The position numbers and the translations under genes are program-made. From assembly GCA_002418765.1 (NCBI GenBank), contig DIET01000016.1, forward strand, positions 30,900 through 94,899: a stretch of 64,000 bases of DNA, given 5' to 3'. The notes beneath the pieces are model-generated. The model worked only from the letters and a program-made list of their open reading frames with translations, did not search any database and was not told where the DNA came from. Positions 50,401 through 58,759 of this stretch are shown here, in pieces. Position 1 is the stretch's first letter. Each line of letters begins with the position of its first letter. The DNA comes from Peptococcaceae bacterium UBA5767. Its GTDB lineage: Bacteria > Bacillota > TC1 > UBA5767.

Positions 50401-51003
50401 GGCTTCGATTTCGTCATCAAAAAATTCGATGCGAATAGGATGCTCATATGCCAGGGAAAAAACATCAATCAGTCCGCCTCTGTGGCTATACTGTCCCGGT
50501 CCCTCAACCAAATCGGTTTCGTCATACCCCAAATTCACCAATTGGCCCAAAAGAAACATCGGATCTGCTTTTTGACCTTTCGCAAGCAAAAAGGCGCTCG
50601 ACAAAAGACGATCTTTGTCAATCGATCGCTCCATCCAGCCTGCCAAGGTGGTAACCAGGATTTGAATTTCTCCTTTGTCCAAAGAAAAGCGCAAACGCAA
50701 GCGCTCCCACTGCGCTTCCTGACTATGCGCCAATGTCCTGTACACCAATAGATCTGTCGCAGGATAGAACCTTGCATCCAACCCGGTTAACGCCTTGATT
50801 CTGGCCACAATGCGACGACCCTCCAGCTCATCGGCGACCAAAATGAGCAATGGACCCCTCTTACTGGCAAACGTACTCGCATAGTGTAAATAAACCTGAT
50901 GCGGCAAGCCGAATATCTGAAGATTGGTGATACCCTCCTCCAGTGCCCGCCTGATTTGTTTTTTGGTTTCTCGCTGCTCTATGGCCTGCGTTAAAAAGCT
51001 CAT
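47491..51003 (-). CDS. mfd: Transcription-repair coupling factor Mfd
   Basis: 1170 residues with the full Mfd order: UvrB-like N-terminal domains, the RNA polymerase-interacting domain (VSVGDYVVHDQHGVGQYLGI), RecG-like translocase motifs GDVGYGKTEVALRAAFKAA, LVPTTVLANQH, IGTHRLLSSDV, VDEEQRFGVGHKERLK and LTLSATPIPRTLHMSL, and the C-terminal TRCF domain. It removes RNA polymerase stalled at DNA lesions. It starts 3 bases after the pth stop, so it is cotranscribed with pth. Confidence 0.98.
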   Translation of the reverse strand: MSFLTQAIEQRETKKQIRRALEEGITNLQIFGLPHQVYLHYASTFASKRGPLLILVADELEGRRIVARIKALTGLDARFYPATDLLVYRTLAHSQEAQWERLRLRFSLDKGEIQILVTTLAGWMERSIDKDRLLSSAFLLAKGQKADPMFLLGQLVNLGYDETDLVEGPGQYSHRGGLIDVFSLAYEHPIRIEFFDDEIEALRMFDIQTQKSIQKMDACQFLPARELLLLEDERKRGQQALEKQKKDSMATFAGPEYKAVRDRLQEEIEEDQHALKEALYSEGLERYLGLFYEKASSIADYFSAEPLIWTENLNRMLDEYAEEHQLMLESYQEAFEKGLVLPAYLDQLASPSDVTRRLQRSCCVHCTPLPLVQGPNKPGRILELNARQLNSYLGKTELFLQDLKRWVKQSTVVIFVENKHRKEMLVEEVSGFGYPFHIIKAGETYTKTLENGQIYIVSEVLDRGAELVEDQLILVGEKDIFSSSKETQKRKRPNKPSIRAFTEVSVGDYVVHDQHGVGQYLGITTIITDGLAKDYLDIQYAKEDKLFIPVEGLESLEKYVGAEGYHPRLSRLGSKDWDNVKQKVRQAVKEIAIDLLALYAKRAMSVGYAFDQDTVWQKEFEEQFPYRETKDQLQAIQDTKEDMESLRPMDRIIIGDVGYGKTEVALRAAFKAANHGKQVAILVPTTVLANQHYKTFEKRFADWPIKIAVLNRFVSSKDQKITLRRLREGQVDIIIGTHRLLSSDVLFHDLGLVIVDEEQRFGVGHKERLKEMRQEVDFLTLSATPIPRTLHMSLSGARDMSIIETPPDERHPVQTYVLEYSETLIERAIRKELARQGQVYFIHNRISQLPGLKRKLELLVPEAKIVMAHGQMDKRHLEQAMMSFVDGEADVLLCTTIVESGIDIANVNTLLVNDADAMGLSQIYQLKGRVGRSSRVAHAYFMYRKDKILKEEAEKRLKAIKEFTEFGAGFKIAMRDLEIRGAGNILGAEQHGHMLSVGFEMYRRLLDEEVQLLKGTVIEETQRETNPKIELKVNAHIAEDYIESPSFKMDLYSRLVKAQDTEQLKELEEEMHDRFGPLPRETKCLMDIAYIKLKGKSLGLHNLVSQADMVVLSFDAHAIGAESLLKAGERFKRDLLVQPKDELVVRLRKHSARDEEMLPAILDLLRIFEE

Positions 51004-51006
51004 CTT

Positions 51007-51567
51007 TTACCCATTGTAATCATTCATCGCCTGATATATGCCTTGGTGTATTATGGCCAACGCTGCTTCTGCCGCCCGGGAGATAGCTGGCCGGATCACG
51101 GACCATTCCTCATCTGAAAAGCCACTGAGCACATGTCGAACAGCTTCTCCATAAGTAGGTTGCCCTATACCCATTTTTATTCTAATGAAATCCTGGCTTC
51201 CAAAATGTTCTATGATGCTCGCTACCCCTTTTTGCCCTCCATCGCTTCCTTTGGCCCGGATTCGAATTACACCTGGATCCAGTGTTAAATCATCCACAAT
51301 GACCACCAAATCTTCTAGGGAACAGGCATAATAATCCAATAATGAACGAATGGAAAAACCACTGTTGTTCATAAATGTCTGCGGCTTAACCAGCACTAGC
51401 TTTTCATGCTGGCTCGTCCCTATGCCTACCAAAGCCTGATGCTTTTTCTTCTCCGTAAAGGGTATGTTCAATTTTTCAGCCAGCAAATCCACCACCATGA
51501 ATCCAAGGTTGTGTCTGGTAGCCTCATATTTTTTTCCTGGATTGCCCAGTCCTGCGATGATTTTCAT
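51007..51567 (-). CDS. pth: Peptidyl-tRNA hydrolase
   Basis: 186 residues of the bacterial Pth1 family: IAGLGNPGKKYEATRHNLGFM with the catalytic histidine, KPQTFMNNSG, VIVDDLTLDPGVIRIRAKGSDGGQKGVASI and FIRIKMGIG. It frees tRNA from prematurely released peptidyl-tRNA. It follows prs by 55 bases that contain a GC-rich hairpin. Confidence 0.98.
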   Translation of the reverse strand: MKIIAGLGNPGKKYEATRHNLGFMVVDLLAEKLNIPFTEKKKHQALVGIGTSQHEKLVLVKPQTFMNNSGFSIRSLLDYYACSLEDLVVIVDDLTLDPGVIRIRAKGSDGGQKGVASIIEHFGSQDFIRIKMGIGQPTYGEAVRHVLSGFSDEEWSVIRPAISRAAEAALAIIHQGIYQAMNDYNG

Positions 51568-51590
51568 ATACCTTCCTCACTGCAAAGAAG

Positions 51591-51610
51591 ACCCCGGCTA
51601 AGACCGGGGT
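51591..51610 (-). terminator. GC-rich hairpin after prs
   Basis: A 7-base stem (ACCCCGG/CCGGGGT, 6-base loop) 12 bases after the prs stop is followed by CTTCTTT rather than a U-run. It is at best a leaky terminator or an mRNA 3'-end protector ahead of pth. Confidence 0.5.
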
Positions 51611-51622
51611 GCCATATCCTCT

Positions 51623-52603
51623 TTAATCTTCAGATCTTGTTTTTGGTTTGGGTGTGAACAAAACACTGATAGACTGGTCCGCATGAATATGATCAATGGC
51701 CTTGGCAAACAAAGGAGCCACTGACAAGACCGTCATATTGTCCAGATATTTTTCCGGGTCGATATGTATGGTATTCGTCACGATAATTTCTGTAAGAACG
51801 GACTCCTTGAGCCTTTGCACTGCGGGTCCTGACAAGATGGGATGCGTACAGCAAGCGATTACTTCCTTGGCACCCTGATCCATCAGGGCCTGCGCTCCTT
51901 TGGTAATGGTACCAGCTGTATCGATCATGTCATCCATCATGATACAAGTTCTTCCTTCAATATCACCCAGAATATTCATGATTTCAGCCACATTGGCCTT
52001 GGGTCTGCGCTTGTCAATAATGGCTATGTCAGATCCAATACGATAAGCCAGATCTCTAGCACGTGTCACTCCGCCCAAATCAGGCGCCACCACGACAGGA
52101 TTATGATAATCTCTTCGGTTGATGTAGTCTGCCAAAATAGGTGCCCCAGGTAAATGATCCACCGGAATATCGAAAAATCCCTGAATTGCATTGGCATGGA
52201 GATCCATGGCCAAGACCCTTCTGGCGCCAGCAGCAGTGATTAAGTTGGCCACCAGCTTGGCAGAAATCGGATCCCTGGATTTGCTTTTTCGCTCTTGTCT
52301 GGCGTAGCCATAATAAGGGATCACCGCCGTAATGCGCCTCGCTGAGGCTCTGCGCATAGCATCAATCATGATCAAAAGCTCCATCAAATGCTCATTGACG
52401 GGTGCTGAAGTAGGCTGAATGATATAAACATCGGCACCCCGGACACTTTCTTTGATGTCCAAATAAATTTCTCCATCACTGAATGTCTTAACCTCAGACT
52501 GCCCCAAGGGAATACCCAGCTCCTGCACAATTTCCCTGGCCAAATCCTGATTGGCATTGCCCGTAAACACCATCATGCCCCGTTTGCTATCCTCTTCACA
52601 CAT
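51623..52603 (-). CDS. prs: Ribose-phosphate pyrophosphokinase
   Basis: 326 residues of class I PRPP synthase: FTGNANQDLAREIVQELG, FSDGEIYLDIKESVRGADVYIIQPTSAPVNEHLMELLIMIDA, the ATP loop YGYARQERKSKSRDPI, DLHANAIQGFFDIPVDHL and the PRPP motif MMDDMIDTAGTI. It supplies PRPP for purine, pyrimidine and NAD synthesis. It starts 6 bases after glmU, the canonical order. Confidence 0.98.
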   Translation of the reverse strand: MCEEDSKRGMMVFTGNANQDLAREIVQELGIPLGQSEVKTFSDGEIYLDIKESVRGADVYIIQPTSAPVNEHLMELLIMIDAMRRASARRITAVIPYYGYARQERKSKSRDPISAKLVANLITAAGARRVLAMDLHANAIQGFFDIPVDHLPGAPILADYINRRDYHNPVVVAPDLGGVTRARDLAYRIGSDIAIIDKRRPKANVAEIMNILGDIEGRTCIMMDDMIDTAGTITKGAQALMDQGAKEVIACCTHPILSGPAVQRLKESVLTEIIVTNTIHIDPEKYLDNMTVLSVAPLFAKAIDHIHADQSISVLFTPKPKTRSED

Positions 52604-52609
52604 AGTTTT

Positions 52610-53971
52610 CTATCGTCCCTTCTTGGTTCTCCAACCAGGCAGATTTTTCTGCCTTCCCCTTGCCACCGCCAGTGCTTCTTCCGGAACATCTTCCGTTACC
52701 GTCGACCCGGCAGCGATATAGCACCTTTTTCCTAAATGAATGGGCGCCACCAAATTGGAATTGCTGCCCACAAAGACACCATCCTCGATGGTTGTCTGAT
52801 ACTTATGCGTTCCATCATAATTACAGGTAATGGTTCCTGCTCCAATGTTGACACCTTTGCCCACATGGGCATCTCCCACATAACTGTGATGAGGCAATTT
52901 GCTTCCCTCGTCCACTTGTGTGTTCTTGATCTCAACAAAATCTCCAATCTTCACCCGATCTCCCAAAGATGAGCCCGGCCGGATATAAGCAAAGGGTCCG
53001 ATTGTGCAATCGTTCTTCATGCTGCTATCCAGCATGATGGTGGTATCCAGATGACAAGACGTCCCAATATGAGCATCTTTCAAATGGCAGTTGGGACCAA
53101 TAATGGTGCCCTCTCCTACCCTGGTCTCTCCTTCCAGAATACTACCAGGCCAGATTTCCACATCCTTAGATAGGATAACATCTACGCCAATGTATGTACA
53201 AGAGGGATTTATCATGGTGACCCCCTTTTTCATCCAATATTCATTGATCCTCTTCTGCAAATCAGCACTAGCCTGTGCCAACTGCACCCGATCGTTGATG
53301 CCGGCCATCTCGCCGGAATCATCGGCCAGATAAGTCCCCACCGTCTGGCGGTCCTTATGCAATAAGGATATGACATCGGTAAGGTAATACTCGCCTTGTA
53401 CATTCTGGGGTTTGAGCCGGTCCAGCATCTGTAGCAAAGGTACCGTCTGAAAGCAATACATCCCGGAATTGATCTCGCAAATACTTTGTTGCTCCACAGA
53501 AGCATCCCTGTCTTCGACTATGCCAGTAACCTGACCCGTTTCATCCTTGATGATTCTCCCATACCCACCAGGGTGATCCATGATCACGCTGAGCACGGTG
53601 GCCGCACGTTGATGCTGCTGATGGTCTTTCACAAGCGCCTCTATGGTATCCGGTTGTATAAGCGGTGTATCGCCACACACCACCAGAACCGTATCACTGT
53701 CTTTCCAGGCATCCTTGGATACGATCAGGGCATGCCCTGTGCCCCACTGTTCATGCTGCCAGACATAATCTACTTCTTCTCCTAAAACTTCCTGTATCTG
53801 GTGGCCACCATGACCAACCAGCACCACCGGCTTGTCTTCTGTTTGAAAAGATACAGCCCGAAGTACATACCGGATCATCTCTTTTCCCAATAGTGGATGC
53901 AGAACCTTTGGTTTATCTGAATTCATTCTTGTGCCTTTTCCTGCGGCCAAGATTAGTGCTTTGGTTTTCAT
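52610..53971 (-). CDS. glmU: Bifunctional GlmU (GlcNAc-1-P uridyltransferase / acetyltransferase)
   Basis: 453 residues. The N-terminal pyrophosphorylase carries LILAAGKGTRMNSDKPKVLHPL and VVCGDTPLIQ; the C-terminal left-handed beta-helix is built of hexapeptide repeats with the acetyltransferase segment NIGAGTITCNYDGTHKYQT. It makes UDP-N-acetylglucosamine for cell wall synthesis. AAGGAG is 5-6 bases before the ATG. The -10 candidate TAAAAT (54009-54014) and a terminator of spoVG lie upstream. Confidence 0.98.
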   Translation of the reverse strand: MKTKALILAAGKGTRMNSDKPKVLHPLLGKEMIRYVLRAVSFQTEDKPVVLVGHGGHQIQEVLGEEVDYVWQHEQWGTGHALIVSKDAWKDSDTVLVVCGDTPLIQPDTIEALVKDHQQHQRAATVLSVIMDHPGGYGRIIKDETGQVTGIVEDRDASVEQQSICEINSGMYCFQTVPLLQMLDRLKPQNVQGEYYLTDVISLLHKDRQTVGTYLADDSGEMAGINDRVQLAQASADLQKRINEYWMKKGVTMINPSCTYIGVDVILSKDVEIWPGSILEGETRVGEGTIIGPNCHLKDAHIGTSCHLDTTIMLDSSMKNDCTIGPFAYIRPGSSLGDRVKIGDFVEIKNTQVDEGSKLPHHSYVGDAHVGKGVNIGAGTITCNYDGTHKYQTTIEDGVFVGSNSNLVAPIHLGKRCYIAAGSTVTEDVPEEALAVARGRQKNLPGWRTKKGR

Positions 53972-54045
53972 TCATATCTCCTTCATCGTTCATTTGCCTA
54001 CCTGAATTATTTTATCACATTCTCTGTCCTATGGCGTGCGATAGC

Positions 54046-54070
54046 AAAAAAAAGAGTCCTCTTGGGACTC
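54046..54070 (-). terminator. Terminator after spoVG
   Basis: A 6-base stem (GAGTCC/GGACTC, 5-base loop) is followed by eight U on the minus strand, 34 bases after the spoVG stop. Confidence 0.85.
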
Positions 54071-54103
54071 AATAAATCAAAAATATTCCTCCGCGCCTTA
54101 GCC

Positions 54104-54454
54104 TCATGATTCAAGTTCCAAATCTGGTACATCCTCACCCGGATCCTCCTCTTGAACCTGAACATCTTCTTCAGCAATATGCTCTAGCTCCAGTTCAGCC
54201 AACGCACGATCATACGCTTCCAACACGTGTTGAGAAATCATGGCCCTAGACTCAGAATTGATGGGATGGGCAATATCACGATAATCACCATCAGGCATTT
54301 TCCGGCTTGGCATTGCAACGAATAGTCCACTTTGTCCTTCTACTACCTTCACGTCATGAATAACAAAAGCATCATCTATGGTGACTGACACAATTGCCTT
54401 CATTCTACCCTCTTGGTTAATTCTTCGAACACGCACGTCGGTTACGTTTACCAT
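54104..54454 (-). CDS. spoVG: SpoVG family RNA/DNA-binding regulator
   Basis: 116 residues: VTDVRVRRINQEGRMKAIVSVTIDDAFVIHDVKVVEGQSGLFVAMPSRK is the conserved SpoVG core, followed by an acidic tail rich in E and D (residues 92-116). SpoVG affects septation, sporulation and virulence gene expression in Firmicutes. Upstream an AGGACTT...GAAAG arrangement with 14-base spacing could be a SigH-type promoter, which is how Bacillus expresses spoVG, but the match is weak. purR and yabJ, which precede spoVG in Bacillus, are absent. Confidence 0.95.
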   Translation of the reverse strand: MVNVTDVRVRRINQEGRMKAIVSVTIDDAFVIHDVKVVEGQSGLFVAMPSRKMPDGDYRDIAHPINSESRAMISQHVLEAYDRALAELELEHIAEEDVQVQEEDPGEDVPDLELES

Positions 54455-54533
54455 CCTGTTTCACCCTTTCTTGCCATTGTAATGTATGCTTACTTTCCCT
54501 ACTTTCGACAAAACCAGGCCAAGTCCTGCAAAA

Positions 54534-55415
54534 TCAAAAAAAATCTGCACACTGTGTCGAGGTGATGAAACATTGATTTCCTCTATTCTCAAAAAATTGG
54601 CTGGCTTCTTCCAGCACATCTCTGGTGGGGAATACAGCCCATAAAGTGGGCCCCGACCCACTCATCATGCCCGCACCACCTCTTTTTGTGATTTCTTCTA
54701 ACAGCTCTTGCAAAACAGGATACATGCGCACACACACCGTTTGCAGGTCATTGTGCATATACTGCTTCCATTCCTCCAGAGCAATCGGTTGATCGGGCTT
54801 CATTTCCAATCGCTGTTTCAATGCCCGCGAGGCATAACGAGGGGATACCTCTTCTTGATCATACAAGGCATACACCGAGGGGGTGGGCACACCAAAAGGA
54901 GGTTTGATCAGCAATACCTCCATCGTGGGCAGAGAAGGAAGAGACTCTATTTTTTCTCCTTTTTGGCTAGCCCATGCCGTACCTCCAGCCAGTAAAAAAG
55001 GAACATCTGCTCCCAAAAGCGCAGCCATCTCCAGCAATTCTTCTCTGGATACCGAAATTTCCCATAAACGTACCAACAGTCTCAGTGCGGCGGCGGCATC
55101 TGCACTGCCTCCTCCCAAACCAGCTTCCATAGGGATTCTTTTTTTCAGCGATAGCTGCACTCCCCACACTGGACGAAATCGTTCCTGAAGCAATCTGGCT
55201 GCACGGACAATCAGGTTGTCCTCCGGGTTCTGGGTGATATGCATATCTGAAATCAATGAAATCTGTCCATCCGTGACCCGAAGGGCATGAAGCTCATCAT
55301 GAAGGCTCAGTGTTTGCATGACCATTTCCACTTCATGGTATCCATCTTCCCTTTTTCCCAACACATCGATGGCAAGATTGATTTTGGCAAAGGCTTTTTC
55401 CTTCAACATTTGCAT
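54534..55415 (-). CDS. ispE: 4-diphosphocytidyl-2-C-methyl-D-erythritol kinase
   Basis: 293 residues of the GHMP kinase family: AFAKINLAIDVLGKREDGYHEVEMVMQ at the N-terminus, the ATP loop PMEAGLGGGSADAAAAL and the C-terminal GAGMMSGSGPTLWAVF. It is the fourth step of the MEP isoprenoid pathway, between the two activities of the IspDF fusion. The ATG at 55415 has only a distant GGAAGGA (13 bases), and the second in-frame ATG at 55409 is possible. It precedes spoVG as in Bacillus. Confidence 0.96.
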   Translation of the reverse strand: MQMLKEKAFAKINLAIDVLGKREDGYHEVEMVMQTLSLHDELHALRVTDGQISLISDMHITQNPEDNLIVRAARLLQERFRPVWGVQLSLKKRIPMEAGLGGGSADAAAALRLLVRLWEISVSREELLEMAALLGADVPFLLAGGTAWASQKGEKIESLPSLPTMEVLLIKPPFGVPTPSVYALYDQEEVSPRYASRALKQRLEMKPDQPIALEEWKQYMHNDLQTVCVRMYPVLQELLEEITKRGGAGMMSGSGPTLWAVFPTRDVLEEASQFFENRGNQCFITSTQCADFF

Positions 55416-55425
55416 CGCAGTCTTT

Positions 55426-56976
55426 TCATCCTTCCATCAGTCGATAATCGGCCAGCAATAAGTCAGGCTGACGCGGCAGGGTCAGGAAACGTTCTTTGGC
55501 TATATCATCGGCTGCATCCAGCCGCATCAAGATTGAACCTTGCCATGCTGTCAAAACTGAGGTGTCTGCTTGCTCTTGGAGCAATACCGACAAATCAGCC
55601 AAAAGGTGGGATAGACGAAAACCTTCTTGTTTTGCCGTTTCGGTCACACTGTCCCAGGTGGTCAAGATGTCTTTTTCACCCAGGTTTACCACCAGTCCAG
55701 CTCCATAGTGTTTGGCCAGAGGCATCAGGGTATCCAGATTCTGCGGCTGTACATCGATAATCAAGCTATTGCCGGTAGCCAGTCGCAAAAGATACTCCAA
55801 CTTAGATCCAAGCTTAGCAGAAAACAATAGTGGTACGCTGAGCGGACCGGAAAATCCCAACATCAAGGCTTCTAGAAATTCCTCATCCAGCCCTTCTTCA
55901 GACAACTCCACACTGATACACTGCGCCCCGGCTTTAAGCTGCTTGCGCAAAATTTTATGCAAGTCATTAACTCTTTTTTCCTCTAACGCTAGTTTGGTTT
56001 CTTCATCTTGCAGAAGTCGAGCCACCTTGATGCTTTCTCCTTCTAATCTCACCAATCGATTACGCGAGCACAACAACAACGTCTCATCCATTTTTCGTGG
56101 TGAATACTTACAGTTTTTGGCTTCTCTGGCTATCGCAGCGATATGTGCAGGCGTTGAACCGCAGCATCCGCCTACGATTTTCGCACCACTTTCTACAAAA
56201 CGAGCCACAAAGGAGGCCATATGTTCAGGAGACTCACGATAGACCGTCTCTTCTCCCTCCATCTCCGGCAAACCAGCGTTGGGCTGAACCGACAAAGGCA
56301 GTTCAGTCGTCTGTCCCATCTTACGCACAACATCCAGCAATCCTTCCGGACCGGTAGAACAATTCACCCCGACATAATGCGCACCCAGACCCGTAAGAAC
56401 AGTGGCAGCGATTTCCGGTGTCGTCCCCATAATGGTGGTGCCATTTTCAGTGAAGGTCATCTGACAGACTACTACCATATCAGGGGCTACCTGTTTGGCT
56501 GCCAGCAAGGCCGCTTTTAACTCCGTAATCTCCATCATCGTTTCAATCAGAATCATATCGACCCCACCGTCGACCAATCCTTGCATCTGGATCAAATAAG
56601 ACTGATAAGCCTGCTCAAAAGTCGTGGTTCCCATGGGTTTAAACAAAGCCCCCGTAGGACCGACGGAGCCAGCAACCAACGCTTTGTCTTTGGCTGCACG
56701 CCGGGCAATTTCTGCTCCTTGTTTGCACAAATCATAGGCCTTTTCTTCCAATCCATATTCTTTCAGCTTAAGGGGAGATCCTCCAAAGGTATTGGTTTCA
56801 AGTATTTCAGCACCACTTTCCACATAAGCTTTGTGAATATGCTCAATGACATCTGGTCTTAGCTCGTTCCATAGCTCAGGGCATACCGAGCGGTCGAGTC
56901 CAGAATTTTGTATCATGGTGCCCATGGCACCATCACAAACCAATACATGCTGCTCATCAAATGTTATTCTCATCAT
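55426..56976 (-). CDS. MetH-like homocysteine methyltransferase with decayed pterin domain
   Basis: 516 residues. Residues 1-295 are a homocysteine-binding barrel with CDGAMGTMIQ, ETNTFGGSP, VNCSTGPEG and GGCCGSTPAH; C206, C271 and C272 are the zinc ligands. Residues about 310-500 still follow the layout of the MetH pterin barrel (KAGAQCISVEL, PLLFSAKLGSKLEYL, LAKHYGAGLVVNL), but the pterin-binding aspartate of the IDS motif is replaced (FSAK) and the NS motif is lost. Cobalamin and activation domains are absent. It may transfer methyl groups from another donor or work with a separate corrinoid protein. It overlaps the histidine kinase gene by 20 bases. Confidence 0.85.
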   Translation of the reverse strand: MMRITFDEQHVLVCDGAMGTMIQNSGLDRSVCPELWNELRPDVIEHIHKAYVESGAEILETNTFGGSPLKLKEYGLEEKAYDLCKQGAEIARRAAKDKALVAGSVGPTGALFKPMGTTTFEQAYQSYLIQMQGLVDGGVDMILIETMMEITELKAALLAAKQVAPDMVVVCQMTFTENGTTIMGTTPEIAATVLTGLGAHYVGVNCSTGPEGLLDVVRKMGQTTELPLSVQPNAGLPEMEGEETVYRESPEHMASFVARFVESGAKIVGGCCGSTPAHIAAIAREAKNCKYSPRKMDETLLLCSRNRLVRLEGESIKVARLLQDEETKLALEEKRVNDLHKILRKQLKAGAQCISVELSEEGLDEEFLEALMLGFSGPLSVPLLFSAKLGSKLEYLLRLATGNSLIIDVQPQNLDTLMPLAKHYGAGLVVNLGEKDILTTWDSVTETAKQEGFRLSHLLADLSVLLQEQADTSVLTAWQGSILMRLDAADDIAKERFLTLPRQPDLLLADYRLMEG

Positions 56977-58759
56977 GCTTCTCCTCTACTGGTATGCAAA
57001 ACCAAATTTCTGTTCCCCGGGGAACATGATCCCGTATGCCCAATGATCCTTGATGTGCTTCCACCACATGTCTGACGATGGACAACCCAAGTCCTGTGCC
57101 ACCGGAATCCCTGGAGCGATTTTTGTTGACCCGGTAAAACCTCTCAAAAACGCGTTCTTTGTCTGCATCCGGGATACCAATCCCTTCATCGATGATCTGG
57201 ATGCACACCTGATTCTCTTTTTCTTGATGATATCCTCGAATGGTGATGTTTTTCCCTTCACCAGAATATTTGATGGCATTTTCCAGCAAATTGACCAAAA
57301 CCTGGTTCATCCAAACTCCATCCGCCATAACCAAGGGAATCTCATTGTCCCAGATCACATGCAGCATCAGGTGATTCTCCTCAAGCAAACTGTTGAACTG
57401 TTCTTTGATATTATCCACCGCCTCTTTGAGAGACATGGGCTCCCGGTCTATGCGCAATGTTTTCTTCTCCAAACGAGCCAGGCTAAGCAAATCTTCAGCC
57501 AAGCGAACCAACCTCGTCGTTTCCTTATCGATAATGCCTAGGAAACGTCGAAGCATCTCTTGATCCTGTAAATCACCATCAAGTAGCGTTTCCGTAAACC
57601 CCTTGATGGCGGTCAGGGGTGTTTTCAGTTCATGAGAAGCATTGGAAACAAATTCCGTCCGTATCGTCTCAGCCAATTTGATCTGGGTGATATCATACAT
57701 GGAAATCACTGTAGAAGAAAGCTTGTCCGCATCCAAGACCGGAATCATCACTACTTCAAGGTAGCGTCTCTTTTCCCCTATCCACTCCAAGGATAGATGT
57801 TGCACCTCCTTGGTTTGTTGCAATTTGCCCCACCCCTCATCTAGAACAGAGCTTTTCAAAACCTGTAAATGATGCATCCCTATACTTGCTTTTTCCTCTA
57901 CCTGAAACAAACGACAGGCTGCCTGATTGATAGCCCGGACCTGTCCCCGGCTGTCCAGAAGAACCACCCCATTGCTCAAATTGTTCAAGATACTCTCCAG
58001 CTCATCTTGGGCTTTGAGCAATCGGTTCATCGTGGCTTTTAGACTTAGGTTCATCTGATTGATACCACGAGCCAACAACCCGATTTCATCTCTGGTCTGA
58101 GGATAAAGCTTGCTGTCATAATCACCAGACTGGATTTTTTGTGTCACAGCCACCATAGACAAAATAGGTTTGGATATGTATCTAGAAAAATAAGCGGCCA
58201 TCAAAAGAGCAATCAAGCTGGCCACCAGCATGGATATTTGCAACAAATTGGCAATGGCTGACGGCAACATCTGAGCTCCGGCAAGCGTGATGCTCAAGCG
58301 CACATACGCCTTGATCTCGCCCTGATCATAAACAGGTCTGGCCACATAAAGATAATCGTCTCCCATTGAAGTAGATCGTCTGGTCTCAATGCCCAACCCC
58401 TCATCGGCCGCTTCCTGAAACTCCAATCGAGTCAAATGATTGTCCATGGAATCTTTGTTGCGATCGGTCTCCAGCCAAACAATGCCCTCGGAATCAATCA
58501 TGGTAATGCGTATTCCCGAGCTGTTGCGCAATGTCGACATATATTGTTCCAAGAGGGGGTCATCCAGGCCAAGATCCGTGTTGTGCAAAAACACGTCCAC
58601 CGTCTGAACGACAGAAAGGCTTTGGTCTTTCAATTCTTTTTGTATGGTTTGACGATTGTAATCCTTATAATAGTTGGTGAAAATAAAAGAAAAGACCAAA
58701 AACGTGATCAAGATCATACCCAGATAGCTGGCAATCAGTTTATGACTAATTTTTCTCAT
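56957..58759 (-). CDS. Sensor histidine kinase (PhoR/WalK-like)
   Basis: 600 residues. Two membrane helices (about 9-30 and 165-188) enclose an extracytoplasmic sensor; a HAMP linker (SRYISKPILSMVAVTQKIQSGDYD), a PAS domain (residues about 245-345), the phosphoacceptor box FVSNASHELKTPLTAIKGFTE, the N-box VNLLENAIKYSG and G-boxes DEGIGIPDADKERVFERFYRV and GGTGLGLSIV follow. It begins one base after the response regulator stop and forms a pair with it. The signal is unknown; PhoR-type phosphate sensing is one option. Confidence 0.95.
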   Translation of the reverse strand: MRKISHKLIASYLGMILITFLVFSFIFTNYYKDYNRQTIQKELKDQSLSVVQTVDVFLHNTDLGLDDPLLEQYMSTLRNSSGIRITMIDSEGIVWLETDRNKDSMDNHLTRLEFQEAADEGLGIETRRSTSMGDDYLYVARPVYDQGEIKAYVRLSITLAGAQMLPSAIANLLQISMLVASLIALLMAAYFSRYISKPILSMVAVTQKIQSGDYDSKLYPQTRDEIGLLARGINQMNLSLKATMNRLLKAQDELESILNNLSNGVVLLDSRGQVRAINQAACRLFQVEEKASIGMHHLQVLKSSVLDEGWGKLQQTKEVQHLSLEWIGEKRRYLEVVMIPVLDADKLSSTVISMYDITQIKLAETIRTEFVSNASHELKTPLTAIKGFTETLLDGDLQDQEMLRRFLGIIDKETTRLVRLAEDLLSLARLEKKTLRIDREPMSLKEAVDNIKEQFNSLLEENHLMLHVIWDNEIPLVMADGVWMNQVLVNLLENAIKYSGEGKNITIRGYHQEKENQVCIQIIDEGIGIPDADKERVFERFYRVNKNRSRDSGGTGLGLSIVRHVVEAHQGSLGIRDHVPRGTEIWFCIPVEEKHDENNI

